Of a stretch of 64,000 nucleotides of DNA, positions 16,621 to 25,285 are shown piece after piece; within the stretch, counting starts at the first letter, position 1; the number at the start of each line of letters is the position of its first letter. A program made the position numbers and the translations under genes. The notes under the pieces were generated by a model. That model had not been told where the DNA came from. It made no database searches and worked only from the letters and a program-made list of their open reading frames with translations. The DNA comes from Arcobacteraceae bacterium (GTDB lineage: Bacteria > Campylobacterota > Campylobacteria > Campylobacterales > Arcobacteraceae): the NCBI GenBank assembly GCA_023229945.1, contig JALNYH010000001.1, positions 1 to 64,000 on the forward strand, read 5' to 3'.

Positions 16621-17595
16621 ATGAAGTTTTCTGATATTGCAAGAGAAGTTCTTGAGCTAGAGGCACAGCAGTTGGTTGAGGCTTCAAAAAGTATTGGTGA
16701 AGAGTTTGATAGAGCTATTGAGCTGATTTACAATACAAAGGGGAAGCTTATTATCACAGGTGTTGGTAAATCTGGGCTTGTTGGGGCGAAAATCGCAGCA
16801 ACACTAGCAAGTACAGGGACTAGTTCTTTTTTTATCCATCCTACAGAAGCTATGCACGGTGATCTTGGAATGATAAGCAAGGGTGATTCTGTACTTGCTA
16901 TTAGTTATAGTGGTGAGAGTGAAGAGCTGATTAATATATTGCCACACTTGAAAAGATTTGATATTCCATTGATTTCTATGGCAAAAGATGAGAATTCAAG
17001 TCTTGCAAAATATAGTGATGTTTTTTTGTCTATCAAGGTAGAAAAAGAAGCTTGTCCACTAAATGCTGCTCCTACAACATCTACAACACTAACAATGGCT
17101 TTGGGCGATGCGTTAGCTGTAGCTTTGATGAAGAAAAGAGACTTTAAAAAAGAAGATTTTGCATCATTTCATCCAGGAGGGGCTCTTGGTAAAAGGCTAT
17201 TTATCAAGGTTGACAATATATTAAGAAGAGAAAATTTACCAATTGTTTCACGTGGAACATCTATAAAAGATGCTATAATAAAAATAAGTGAAGGTCGAAT
17301 TGGTAATGTGATAATTATCGATGAAAATAGCAAAGTATTTGGAATATTAAGTGATGGTGATTTGAGAAGAGCGTTGATGAATGATGACTTTGATATAGAA
17401 AAAAGTGTTGATTCAATAGCGACAAGATCACCAAAGACAATAAAAAACACAAATCTACTAGCCGTTGAAGCATTAGAAATAATTGAAGAATATAAAATTC
17501 AGTTATTGCTAGTATTAGGAGATGATAACTCATTAGTTGGAGTTATTCATATACATGATTTAATAGAAGCTGGGATTAAAAATGAAAAATTATAA
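16621..17595 (+). CDS. kpsF: Arabinose-5-phosphate isomerase KpsF/KdsD
   Basis: A 324-residue isomerase that makes D-arabinose-5-phosphate, the precursor of KDO in lipopolysaccharide. Domain order is SIS (about 30-185, with GVGKSGLVGAKIAATLASTG) then two CBS domains (about 205-260 and 270-324). Codons 208-213, in the SIS-CBS linker, contain a near-perfect parS site. Overlaps the next gene by 14 bp. Confidence 0.94.
   Translation: MKFSDIAREVLELEAQQLVEASKSIGEEFDRAIELIYNTKGKLIITGVGKSGLVGAKIAATLASTGTSSFFIHPTEAMHGDLGMISKGDSVLAISYSGESEELINILPHLKRFDIPLISMAKDENSSLAKYSDVFLSIKVEKEACPLNAAPTTSTTLTMALGDALAVALMKKRDFKKEDFASFHPGGALGKRLFIKVDNILRRENLPIVSRGTSIKDAIIKISEGRIGNVIIIDENSKVFGILSDGDLRRALMNDDFDIEKSVDSIATRSPKTIKNTNLLAVEALEIIEEYKIQLLLVLGDDNSLVGVIHIHDLIEAGIKNEKL
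17244..17259. promoter_or_regulatory. parS site 2 (ParB-binding)
   Basis: TGTTTCACGTGGAACA matches the consensus TGTTTCACGTGAAACA at 15 of 16 bases and is the reverse complement of a known functional variant (TGTTCCACGTGAAACA). It lies inside kpsF, which is common because parS sites are often in genes. Chance occurrence of such a match in 64 kb is very unlikely. Confidence 0.8.
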
Positions 17596-18502
17596 AGAAA
17601 GAAAAGCAGATTTTGAGAAACAAGAAGCTCAATATAAAAATTCTGTAGTAAAAACAAAACCAAAAAAAGAGTATGAGCCAAGAAAAGAAAGACCAACAGA
17701 GCCTGAAGTTGGAATGAGGCTAAATAAATTTATTTCTCACAATACCAATCATTCAAGAAGAGAAGCTGATAAATTGCTAGAAGAGGGTAAAGTAACTATT
17801 AATGGAAAAGTAGCAAAAGATTTTGCGGCACAAGTTACTAGTGAAGATAAAATAGCAATAGATGGAAAGCCGATTAAATTGCAAGATAACAAAATGTATA
17901 CGGTGATTGTATACAATAAACCAAAAGGTGAGCTTGTAACAAAAAACGACCCACAAGGTAGAAAAACAATTTATCATTCATTAGGATCTAAATTTAAGCA
18001 CTTCTTACCAATAGGAAGACTTGACTATGCAAGTGAGGGAGTTTTGCTCCTGAGTGACAATGTAGATGTGGTAAATGCACTAATGCACTCAAACCTTGAA
18101 AGAGTATATAAAATAAAAATTACAGGCTATGTAACAACTGCTATGATAAAAGCAATGGAACAAGGTATTGTAATGGACGATGCAAGTAAAGGGGCTCATA
18201 AAAATAGTGATATTACATCTATGACATTTGCACCATTTCTGGCATATCAAATACAAAAAAATGATAAAAGTTTCTCAAAGCTTAAAGTTGTAATTAGTGA
18301 AGGTAAAAATAGAGAGCTTAGAAGATTTTTTGGATATTTTGATAGTGATATCAAAGATTTAAAAAGAGTTGATTTTGGTGGAGTATCTCTAAACAATCTT
18401 CCAACTGGAAAAACTAGATATTTGACAAAAGAAGAATACAAAAATTTAAGAGTATTTCTAAAAGAAAATGAGAAGACTAGCAAACTTACTGAAGCCGAAT
18501 AA
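17582..18502 (+). CDS. Ribosomal large subunit pseudouridine synthase (RluB family)
   Basis: A 306-residue RsuA/RluB-type pseudouridine synthase. Residues 1-42 are a charged, Lys/Glu-rich tail. An S4 RNA-binding domain (about 45-95, MRLNKFISHN) is followed by the catalytic domain with GRLDYASEG (catalytic Asp148). Likely target is 23S rRNA; RluB versus RluE-type specificity is not decided. Overlaps kpsF at its start and rarA at its end. Confidence 0.88.
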   Translation: MKNYKERKADFEKQEAQYKNSVVKTKPKKEYEPRKERPTEPEVGMRLNKFISHNTNHSRREADKLLEEGKVTINGKVAKDFAAQVTSEDKIAIDGKPIKLQDNKMYTVIVYNKPKGELVTKNDPQGRKTIYHSLGSKFKHFLPIGRLDYASEGVLLLSDNVDVVNALMHSNLERVYKIKITGYVTTAMIKAMEQGIVMDDASKGAHKNSDITSMTFAPFLAYQIQKNDKSFSKLKVVISEGKNRELRRFFGYFDSDIKDLKRVDFGGVSLNNLPTGKTRYLTKEEYKNLRVFLKENEKTSKLTEAE

Positions 18503-19658
18503 CTTAACTGAGTTTATAGGTCAAACACATATATTAAATACCAATAGTGTATTATATAAACTAATTGCCAAAAAAGAGATTCCACATCTTGTATTTTTTG
18601 GCAAACCTGGAAGTGGAAAAACTACATTAGCAAAGATTATCGCAACAAGTAGCGATATGCCTTATTACTATCTAAATGCAACAACTTTAAAAATAGAAGA
18701 AATAAGAGATATCGTAAAAAGATACAAAAATAGTTTTGAAAAGCCATTGGTTTTTATAGATGAGATTCATCGTCTTAGCAAAAACCAACAAGAAGTTTTA
18801 CTCCCTTTTATGGAAAATTATGACTTGGTTTTGATAGGGGCTAGTACAGAAAACCCTTTTTATACACTTACGAACGCTTTCCGCTCAAGGTCGTTTTTAT
18901 TTGAATTCAAATCTTTTAATTATGAAGAATCAAATACACTAATACAAAAAGCACTTAAAGAACTAGATACTACAATAGAAGATAATGCTAAAGAGTTTAT
19001 TATCCAAATATCAAATGGAGATGGAAGAACTATACTTAACTTAATAGATTTTACATTTAGTGCTACTGGGGATTTAAAACTTCAAGACTTGAAAGAATTA
19101 CGCAATGTATCACAAGGACTAGGAAGCAGTAGTCGAGATAGTCATTATGATATTACAAGTGCTATGATTAAGTCTCTTCGAGGAAGTGATATAGACGCAG
19201 CACTTTATTATCTTGGTCTTTTGATAGCTGGGGGCGAAGAGGCTAGCTATATAGCTAGAAGACTTGTAATATTTGCTAGTGAAGATATAGGAAATGCAAA
19301 CCCAAATGCTATTAATCTTGCTACTAGTACACTAGTGTGCGTCAAAGAGATAGGTTATCCTGAAGCTAAGATTATTTTGTCTCAATGTGTAGTTTATCTA
19401 GCATCTTGTCCAAAATCAAATAGTTCATATAAAGCAATTAATAAAACTCTTGATATAATACAAAATGGTCAAATCCAAGATATACCTTTGAATATAAAGC
19501 AAGATAATGTAGGCTATCTTTATCCTCATGATTTTGGTGGATGGGTTGAACAAAAGTATTTATCAAAAGATTTGAAACTATATGAATCAAAAGATATAGG
19601 GTTTGAAAAAACTCTTAGAGAATGGAACGAGAAAATTAAACTAACAACTAACAATTAA
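18468..19658 (+). CDS. rarA: Replication-associated recombination protein A (MgsA/WRNIP1 family ATPase)
   Basis: A 396-residue AAA+ ATPase that acts at stalled replication forks. Walker A is GKPGSGKT (residues 45-52) and Walker B VFIDEIH near 95; the sensor 2 and MgsA C-terminal domains follow. It starts 35 bp inside the rluB-like gene. The last codons and the stop lie inside a heptamer tract that forms one arm of a 19-bp perfect inverted repeat (19646-19664), so the C-terminal LTTNN is repeat-encoded. Confidence 0.92.
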   Translation: MRRLANLLKPNNLTEFIGQTHILNTNSVLYKLIAKKEIPHLVFFGKPGSGKTTLAKIIATSSDMPYYYLNATTLKIEEIRDIVKRYKNSFEKPLVFIDEIHRLSKNQQEVLLPFMENYDLVLIGASTENPFYTLTNAFRSRSFLFEFKSFNYEESNTLIQKALKELDTTIEDNAKEFIIQISNGDGRTILNLIDFTFSATGDLKLQDLKELRNVSQGLGSSSRDSHYDITSAMIKSLRGSDIDAALYYLGLLIAGGEEASYIARRLVIFASEDIGNANPNAINLATSTLVCVKEIGYPEAKIILSQCVVYLASCPKSNSSYKAINKTLDIIQNGQIQDIPLNIKQDNVGYLYPHDFGGWVEQKYLSKDLKLYESKDIGFEKTLREWNEKIKLTTNN

Positions 19659-19754
19659 TAACTAATAATTTAGGTATCGCTAAAGCGATGAAAATTAAGA
19701 ATTTGTGACAAAGTCAAACCATAGTTATTAATTGTTAGTTATTCTCTATTAATT
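19641..19754. repeat. Heptamer tracts forming a long inverted repeat
   Basis: AACTAACAATTAATAACTA (19646-19664) pairs perfectly over 19 bp with 19722-19740. Both arms are built of 7-bp words (AACTAAC, AATTAAT; TAGTTAT, TAATTGT). The loop contains a small hairpin, ATCGCT-AA-AGCGAT (19675-19688), nearly identical to a sequence near 7068. It separates rarA and hemJ, and could act as a terminator or a processing site. Confidence 0.8.
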
Positions 19755-19768
19755 AAAAAGGAACTGTT

Positions 19769-20203
19769 ATGGAATATTACACTTGGATACTTGCTTTTCA
19801 CATAATGTCAGTTTTATCATGGATGGCAATGCTTTTTTATCTACCTAGGCTTTTTGTATATCATAGTGAACACAAAGAAAAAAAAGAGTTTGTAGAGGTT
19901 GTGAAAATTCAAGAATACAAGCTTTATAAATATATAGGTGTTCCAGCTATGTGGGCTACTGTTTTGAGTGGTATTGCTATGCTTTTATTGAATCCATCAA
20001 TACTTAGTAGTGGAGGGTGGATGCATGCAAAAATTACTATGGTAATACTTTTGATTGCATACTCATATAGTCTTGATTATTTTAGGAAACAGCTTGAACT
20101 TGATATTTGCCAAAAAAGTGGGAAGTTTTTTAGAGCTTACAATGAAGTTCCAACGATTCTTTCAATACTGATAGTAATCTTTGTTGTGGTGAAACCATTT
20201 TGA
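19769..20203 (+). CDS. hemJ: Protoporphyrinogen IX oxidase HemJ
   Basis: A 144-residue, four-helix membrane protein of the HemJ (UPF0093) family, converting protoporphyrinogen IX to protoporphyrin IX in haem synthesis. Conserved features: His11 in the first helix, the YLPRLFVYH segment, His86-Ala-Lys88 before the third helix, and FRAYNEVPT before the last. AAGGAA precedes the ATG. Overlaps phoH (TTGA). Confidence 0.92.
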   Translation: MEYYTWILAFHIMSVLSWMAMLFYLPRLFVYHSEHKEKKEFVEVVKIQEYKLYKYIGVPAMWATVLSGIAMLLLNPSILSSGGWMHAKITMVILLIAYSYSLDYFRKQLELDICQKSGKFFRAYNEVPTILSILIVIFVVVKPF

Positions 20204-21615
20204 GTAGCTTAGAAACTTTTGAAAAATACTTTGTATTAGATACAAATATCATATTAAGTGATGCAAAAAATATTCTAAAGATTTCACAAAATAGTGCCAA
20301 TCTTATAATATTACCAGAAACTGTGCTAGATGAAATTGATAGCAAAAAAAGTGGTTTTGAAGAGATAAACTTCCAAGCGAGAGAATTTGCAAGATTGCTT
20401 GAGGGATGTGAAATCCTATCAACCAAGATTATAAATGAAGTCAAAATTGTTCGAGTTTTTATCAAAGATATTTCTCAAGAAGCTGTAATTGATATTATAT
20501 CTAAAGAACATTTTAGTTGTGATGCTAAGAATGTAGCATCAAATATCTACAATGATAGAAAGATATTAGAACTGAGTGAGTTTTCAAATCAATATTATCC
20601 TAAAAAAATAGTTTTTCTAAGCCTTGATGTAATGGCTAGGATAAGAGCAATTTCTCTTGATATAAATGCTAAATCACTTGTTGGAAATGATAATAGTGAT
20701 TTTGAATTTGAATATGTAAAAAATATTGAGATTGATTTTGAGAGATTAGAGTTTTTGAACAATTCTAGTATTTATGAATTTGATACTGAATATAAACCAT
20801 ATAACTTTTCATATTGTTTCAAGATAAAATACTCTGATCAAATGGTTTTAGCATCAATTGCAAATGAAAAAATAGTTGTACTTGATGAAGATGATTTAAG
20901 AGAACAAGTTATAGTTCCTTTGAATAAGGAGCAATTATTCTTTTCACATGCTTTGCTTAGCCCTAGTTATAATGTTTTGATTGTAGAGGCATTAGCGGGA
21001 AGTGGGAAGACCCTTTTGGCTCTTAGTGCTGCATTGAAACTAGTGAAGAAAAAAGAGTACCAAAAGATTATATATATAAGAAATTCTATTGAATCACTTG
21101 ATAAAGGTGAAGATGTAGGGTATTTACCAGGTCTTGAAGAAAAATTTAGAATATACAACCATCCTTTGATGGATAGCTTGAACTATATAGTAAGAAGTGA
21201 ACACAAAAAAAAGAAAAATGCAAAGCCGTTTTTTGAAGAACTTGAAGAGAGTGAAATAAGTATCAAAGTGGATATGATGATAAAAACTTATGGTATTGAG
21301 ACTATGTGGGTAGGGGAGATGAGAGGAAGAACTCTTAGTAACTCTTTTATTATCGTAGATGAAGCACAAAATATGTCAAATAAAACAATGCAAATGGTAC
21401 TTTCTAGGGTGGATAATAGTTGTAAAGTGATAGTTCTTGGAAGTAATCTTCAAATAGATAATTTCTATGTAAATAAATATACAAATGCCCTTACTACATT
21501 GCTTAAATCAACTAAATCAAAACAAGAATTAGTAAATATTTTTGCAATTAAGTTGAAAAAAGTACTTCGTGGTACTATTACACAGTGGGCTGAGGACATA
21601 TTCTCTAGTAAGTAA
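20200..21615 (+). CDS. PhoH family protein (PIN domain plus ATPase)
   Basis: A 471-residue protein with an N-terminal PIN nuclease domain (about 8-150, first acidic residue Asp14 in FVLDTN) and a C-terminal PhoH-type P-loop ATPase (Walker A AGSGKT near residue 265; Walker B IIVDEAQN). PIN-PhoH proteins (PhoH2/YlaK type) are RNA-acting ATPases. It starts with TTG that overlaps the hemJ stop, so it is coupled to hemJ. Confidence 0.88.
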   Translation: MSSLETFEKYFVLDTNIILSDAKNILKISQNSANLIILPETVLDEIDSKKSGFEEINFQAREFARLLEGCEILSTKIINEVKIVRVFIKDISQEAVIDIISKEHFSCDAKNVASNIYNDRKILELSEFSNQYYPKKIVFLSLDVMARIRAISLDINAKSLVGNDNSDFEFEYVKNIEIDFERLEFLNNSSIYEFDTEYKPYNFSYCFKIKYSDQMVLASIANEKIVVLDEDDLREQVIVPLNKEQLFFSHALLSPSYNVLIVEALAGSGKTLLALSAALKLVKKKEYQKIIYIRNSIESLDKGEDVGYLPGLEEKFRIYNHPLMDSLNYIVRSEHKKKKNAKPFFEELEESEISIKVDMMIKTYGIETMWVGEMRGRTLSNSFIIVDEAQNMSNKTMQMVLSRVDNSCKVIVLGSNLQIDNFYVNKYTNALTTLLKSTKSKQELVNIFAIKLKKVLRGTITQWAEDIFSSK

Positions 21616-21673
21616 ATATTAAGCGTTACATTGATAATATTATAACCATAATTATTATTCTATGGAGCTTAAA

Positions 21674-22078
21674 ATGTACAAAAGAGGATTTACTATACTA
21701 GAAGTGATATTTGTTATAGCAGTTATTGGTATAATTACAGCTATAGCATTGCCAAGATTGGGTAGCTTGGGGAGTGATGCAAAGGTAAATGTAGTAAAGC
21801 AAGATATTTCATCTTTGAAAAGTGGGATACAAAGCTATTATATTGTGCATCAAAAAATAGAAAAGATTAGTGATGTTATCAGTTTGAATCCTACTATATG
21901 GACAATAAGTGACAAAAAAGTGGTATTTAAAGATAACGACAAAGATTGTGCTGAGATAGAAATAGTTACTGAAAATCTAAAAACTAAATTGCAATTTAAG
22001 CTAAATAATTCAGTATCAAATAATTGTCAGAAATTATATGATAGCGGAGTGAGGTCAGAGGATTTTATGCTAAACTAA
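21674..22078 (+). CDS. Type IV pilin-like / type II secretion pseudopilin
   Basis: A 134-residue protein with a class III signal: KRGFTILEV, cut between Gly5 and Phe6, and Glu10 at mature position +5. A hydrophobic helix (6-28) follows and a small C-terminal domain with a Cys pair (about 50 residues apart) that could form a disulfide. ATG 21674 is chosen because GGAG lies 6 bp upstream and the leader peptide is then the right length. No other pilus gene is nearby. Confidence 0.85.
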   Translation: MYKRGFTILEVIFVIAVIGIITAIALPRLGSLGSDAKVNVVKQDISSLKSGIQSYYIVHQKIEKISDVISLNPTIWTISDKKVVFKDNDKDCAEIEIVTENLKTKLQFKLNNSVSNNCQKLYDSGVRSEDFMLN

Positions 22079-22115
22079 TATTTGTTTTCGCATCGTTAAT
22101 AAAAAGGAATATGAA

Positions 22116-23738
22116 ATGAATTTATTATCAAAAGATGCGACATTGGAAGAATCTATATTCAAGATGGAAACAATCTTGAATGAGTTGGATTTTGGATTAA
22201 TTTACTCTAAAGAAAAACACCCATTAACTAACTGTTTTTCTGTCAATCTGTCGTTTGCTAGTGCAAAAGAGTATATATATTCAAATGGCAAAGGAATATG
22301 TAGTGAAGCTTGTAAGGCAAGTGCATTGGGTGAGTTTATAGAAAGATTACAAACAAACAATTTCTTTATGGAATTTTATTTGCCAAATAGAAGCTATTAT
22401 CCTGATGAGGTAGTATTAGAGTTTGATGATGATTATCTAAGTGAAGATTTATTATCAATTTACAACCCATCTGATACACTTGATGGTGAAGATTTGGTTG
22501 ATTTTTGTAGTGATTATGATGATAAAATCATAGCATTACCTTTTAAAAACCAAAGAGATGATATAAACTACTATTTTCCTATAAATTTGATTTATAACCT
22601 TTATGCAAGCAATGGTCTAGCAACTGGAAATACACCATCAGAAGCAAAATCACAAGCTTTGAGTGAGATAATAGAAAGATATGTAAAAATTCAGATTATA
22701 AAACAAGGCTATTCTCTTCCGAAATATGATGAAAGCTTAATAAAACAAATTCCAAAGGTTTACGAAGATATCCAAAAGCTAAGAAATAGTGGCTATATAG
22801 TAGAAGTCTTGGATGGATCTTTGGGTGGAAAATTCCCTGTAATTGCAATATCTCTTATAAATCCAAATAACGCAACACTTTTTGTATCATTTGGGGCACA
22901 TCCTATCTTTGAAGTGGCTATTGAAAGAACTATGACTGAGCTTATGCAAGGAAGAGATTTGGACGCTCTTGATACATTTGAGATTCCTACATTTGATATG
23001 GAATTGGTTTCAAGTGATTCCAATATAGAGTCACATTTTATAGATTCAAATGGGAAAATAGGCTTTGGGTTTTTAAGTAGTAAAAAAAGCTTTGAATTTA
23101 GTTCTTGGATTTATACTGGTACTTGCTCAAAAGATGAAGAAGAATATCTTAGTAATATAATCTATGGTATGAATAAAGAGATTTATATTCGTGAGTATAA
23201 TTATCTTGATTTTTATTCATGTCAGATTGTAGTGCCAAGTATGAGTGAAGTTTATCCAATAGAAGATTTGACATACAACAATAAAAATAGTGCAAAAAGA
23301 ATTCGTGATATGGTATTGGGATATAAAAAATTTGACCCAGAAGAAATATTGGATAATCTTGATGATTTGGAATATAATTTGGATATGGCTAAATACATCG
23401 GAGTGATTTTTGAAGATAGTTTTACTTATGGTGATTTTAAAGCTCAAATTCATCTTTTAGCTGGAGAATTTGAAGAAGCTATGGGATTGTTTGAATTTAG
23501 TACAAATCCATATGCTAGAGTACTGTATGAATTGTTGAAGATGAAACAAGAAGAGCAAAATATCAATGACTATAAAGAAGCTTTATATAATATATTCACA
23601 AAAGAAAAAGTAATTCAAGGACAAAATATAATAAATGGGGATGAATATCTCATTAATGTAACATTTCATCAAGAGTATCTAAATATACTCAAAATGTATG
23701 ATACTTTGGCAATTAAGAAAGAATTTCATAAAAATTAA
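22116..23738 (+). CDS. ycaO: YcaO-domain protein
   Basis: A 540-residue YcaO-fold protein: residues about 50-380 carry the ATP-binding core (EACKASALGEFIERL, then SEAKSQALSEIIERY with the metal/ATP Glu residues), followed by a helical C-terminal part. YcaO enzymes phosphorylate amide backbones; the E. coli type assists RimO in beta-methylthiolation of ribosomal protein S12. There is no precursor peptide, dehydrogenase or exporter nearby, which favours the E. coli-like role over thiazole/oxazole peptide synthesis. Confidence 0.85.
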   Translation: MNLLSKDATLEESIFKMETILNELDFGLIYSKEKHPLTNCFSVNLSFASAKEYIYSNGKGICSEACKASALGEFIERLQTNNFFMEFYLPNRSYYPDEVVLEFDDDYLSEDLLSIYNPSDTLDGEDLVDFCSDYDDKIIALPFKNQRDDINYYFPINLIYNLYASNGLATGNTPSEAKSQALSEIIERYVKIQIIKQGYSLPKYDESLIKQIPKVYEDIQKLRNSGYIVEVLDGSLGGKFPVIAISLINPNNATLFVSFGAHPIFEVAIERTMTELMQGRDLDALDTFEIPTFDMELVSSDSNIESHFIDSNGKIGFGFLSSKKSFEFSSWIYTGTCSKDEEEYLSNIIYGMNKEIYIREYNYLDFYSCQIVVPSMSEVYPIEDLTYNNKNSAKRIRDMVLGYKKFDPEEILDNLDDLEYNLDMAKYIGVIFEDSFTYGDFKAQIHLLAGEFEEAMGLFEFSTNPYARVLYELLKMKQEEQNINDYKEALYNIFTKEKVIQGQNIINGDEYLINVTFHQEYLNILKMYDTLAIKKEFHKN

Positions 23739-23749
23739 CATAAAAATGA

Positions 23750-23755
23750 TATAAT
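23750..23755 (+). promoter_or_regulatory. -10 box for the hydroxyacid dehydrogenase gene
   Basis: TATAAT 29 bp upstream of the ATG at 23785 in an A/T-rich setting, right after the ycaO stop. No clear -35, as usual in this phylum. Confidence 0.55.
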
Positions 23756-23784
23756 ACATACAATAAAACATATTGGAGTATGTA

Positions 23785-24711
23785 ATGAAAATTGTATTTG
23801 TTGATTTTGAGACATTAGGGTGTGATACAGATATAGAATGTTTCAAGGAATTTGGTCAAGTTGAAGTTTATGGAGTAACCAAATACGAACAGACCAAAGA
23901 GAGATTGAAAGATGCAGATATTGTAATCACCAACAAAGTAGTTATTGACAAAGAAGTGATGGACAATACAAATCTAAAGCTAATTTGCGTAGCTGCGACT
24001 GGTATGAATAATATTGATTTAGAATATGCCAAAGAAAAACAAATAGTAGTCAAAAATGTAAAAGGATATTCAACAGCTTCTGTAGTACAACTCACATTTG
24101 CATTGGCACTACATTTCATCCAAAAACTTGACTATTATCTAGCATATACAAAAAGTGCTAAATGGTGTGAGAGTGATATATTTGCAAATTTAGACGCACC
24201 ATTTTACGAACTACAAGGCAAAAAATGGGGAATAATAGGACTTGGTGAGATTGGTAAAAAGGTCGCTTCAATTGCAAAAGCATTTGATTGTGAAGTTAAT
24301 TACTACTCTACTTCTGGTACAAACTATAATACAAGCTACAATATGCTTACACTTGAAGAACTTATCAAAACAAGTGATATAATCTCGATACATTCTCCAC
24401 TAAATAATACAACTAAAGATTTGTTGAATTATACAAACTTGAATATGGCTAAAGATGGAGCAATAATACTAAATCTAGGTCGTGGCGGTATTGTAAATGA
24501 AGATGATATCGCAAAAATTTTGGATGAGAAAGAACTTTATTTTGGGACTGATGTACTTTCAGTTGAGCCTATGATACAAAATCATCCACTACTAAAAGTA
24601 CATAACAGTGAACGAATTATAGTTACACCACATATTGGATGGGCAAGTATAGAATCACGGAAAAGACTTGTTGATTCTATTTTTAGAAACATTCAAGAGT
24701 TTGTATTATAA
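23785..24711 (+). CDS. D-2-hydroxyacid dehydrogenase (hydroxypyruvate/glycerate type)
   Basis: A 308-residue NAD-dependent oxidoreductase. The Rossmann motif GLGEIGKKVA lies in the middle of the chain, with conserved HSPL, GRGGIV (catalytic Arg region) and TPHIGW (catalytic His) segments. Closest by motif to hydroxypyruvate reductase/glycerate dehydrogenase (HprA); exact substrate uncertain. ATG 23785 is preferred over the in-frame ATG 12 bp earlier because GGAG lies 7 bp upstream. Confidence 0.88.
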   Translation: MKIVFVDFETLGCDTDIECFKEFGQVEVYGVTKYEQTKERLKDADIVITNKVVIDKEVMDNTNLKLICVAATGMNNIDLEYAKEKQIVVKNVKGYSTASVVQLTFALALHFIQKLDYYLAYTKSAKWCESDIFANLDAPFYELQGKKWGIIGLGEIGKKVASIAKAFDCEVNYYSTSGTNYNTSYNMLTLEELIKTSDIISIHSPLNNTTKDLLNYTNLNMAKDGAIILNLGRGGIVNEDDIAKILDEKELYFGTDVLSVEPMIQNHPLLKVHNSERIIVTPHIGWASIESRKRLVDSIFRNIQEFVL

Positions 24712-24766
24712 TGCGTATGGTAATTTGTTTTATTTTTAATATCTACAATTCATAAAAAGGAAAAAC

Positions 24767-25282
24767 ATGGACTATTTATTGTATTCATCCAAAGAGATGT
24801 TTTCATCAACGGACTTGATTAGAAAGAGTAAGATGATTTTTGATAAGGTTAATTCCAATGAAATAAGCAAAGCAATAATCTTGCGTGATGGTAAACCATC
24901 TTTTATTATGCTTGATTTTGATAAGTATGAAGAGATGATGAAAGAGTACCAGTTTCTAAAAGGTAATAAGCAATGCGACCAAAGTGTAAGGAATGAGATT
25001 CTAAACCATACAAAACCTAAAGAACAAATTTTAAAAGTTGCAACTAAAGAGATTGTTACTAAAGAAGTAGTAAATTTTCACGATGAAGAAGCAGAGCTTT
25101 TGAAAACTTTAAATGATTTGGATAATATGAATTTTGATGATTTAGATGAAAAAGAGCTGAAGAGCTTGGATGAGTTTGATGATGAAATAGAAGATTATGA
25201 TGATGAAATTGATGAAGATTTGGAAGATTTTGAAAAAGAGAAAAAATCGAAAGAGCAACCTTTGAAAGATTTTTGGGAGTAA
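24767..25282 (+). CDS. Phd/YefM-like protein with acidic tail, no toxin partner
   Basis: A 171-residue protein. Residues 1-65 resemble the Phd/YefM antitoxin fold (SSTDLIRKSKMIFDKV, then AIILRDGKPSFIMLDFDKYEEM). The remaining half is strongly acidic, about 40% Asp and Glu from residue 105 on (EFDDEIEDYDDEIDEDLEDF). No toxin gene follows; the next gene, a flavoprotein, starts 3 bp later with TTG. It may be a domesticated DNA-binding regulator or an assembly factor for the downstream enzyme. Function not known. Confidence 0.75.
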   Translation: MDYLLYSSKEMFSSTDLIRKSKMIFDKVNSNEISKAIILRDGKPSFIMLDFDKYEEMMKEYQFLKGNKQCDQSVRNEILNHTKPKEQILKVATKEIVTKEVVNFHDEEAELLKTLNDLDNMNFDDLDEKELKSLDEFDDEIEDYDDEIDEDLEDFEKEKKSKEQPLKDFWE

Positions 25283-25285
25283 ATA

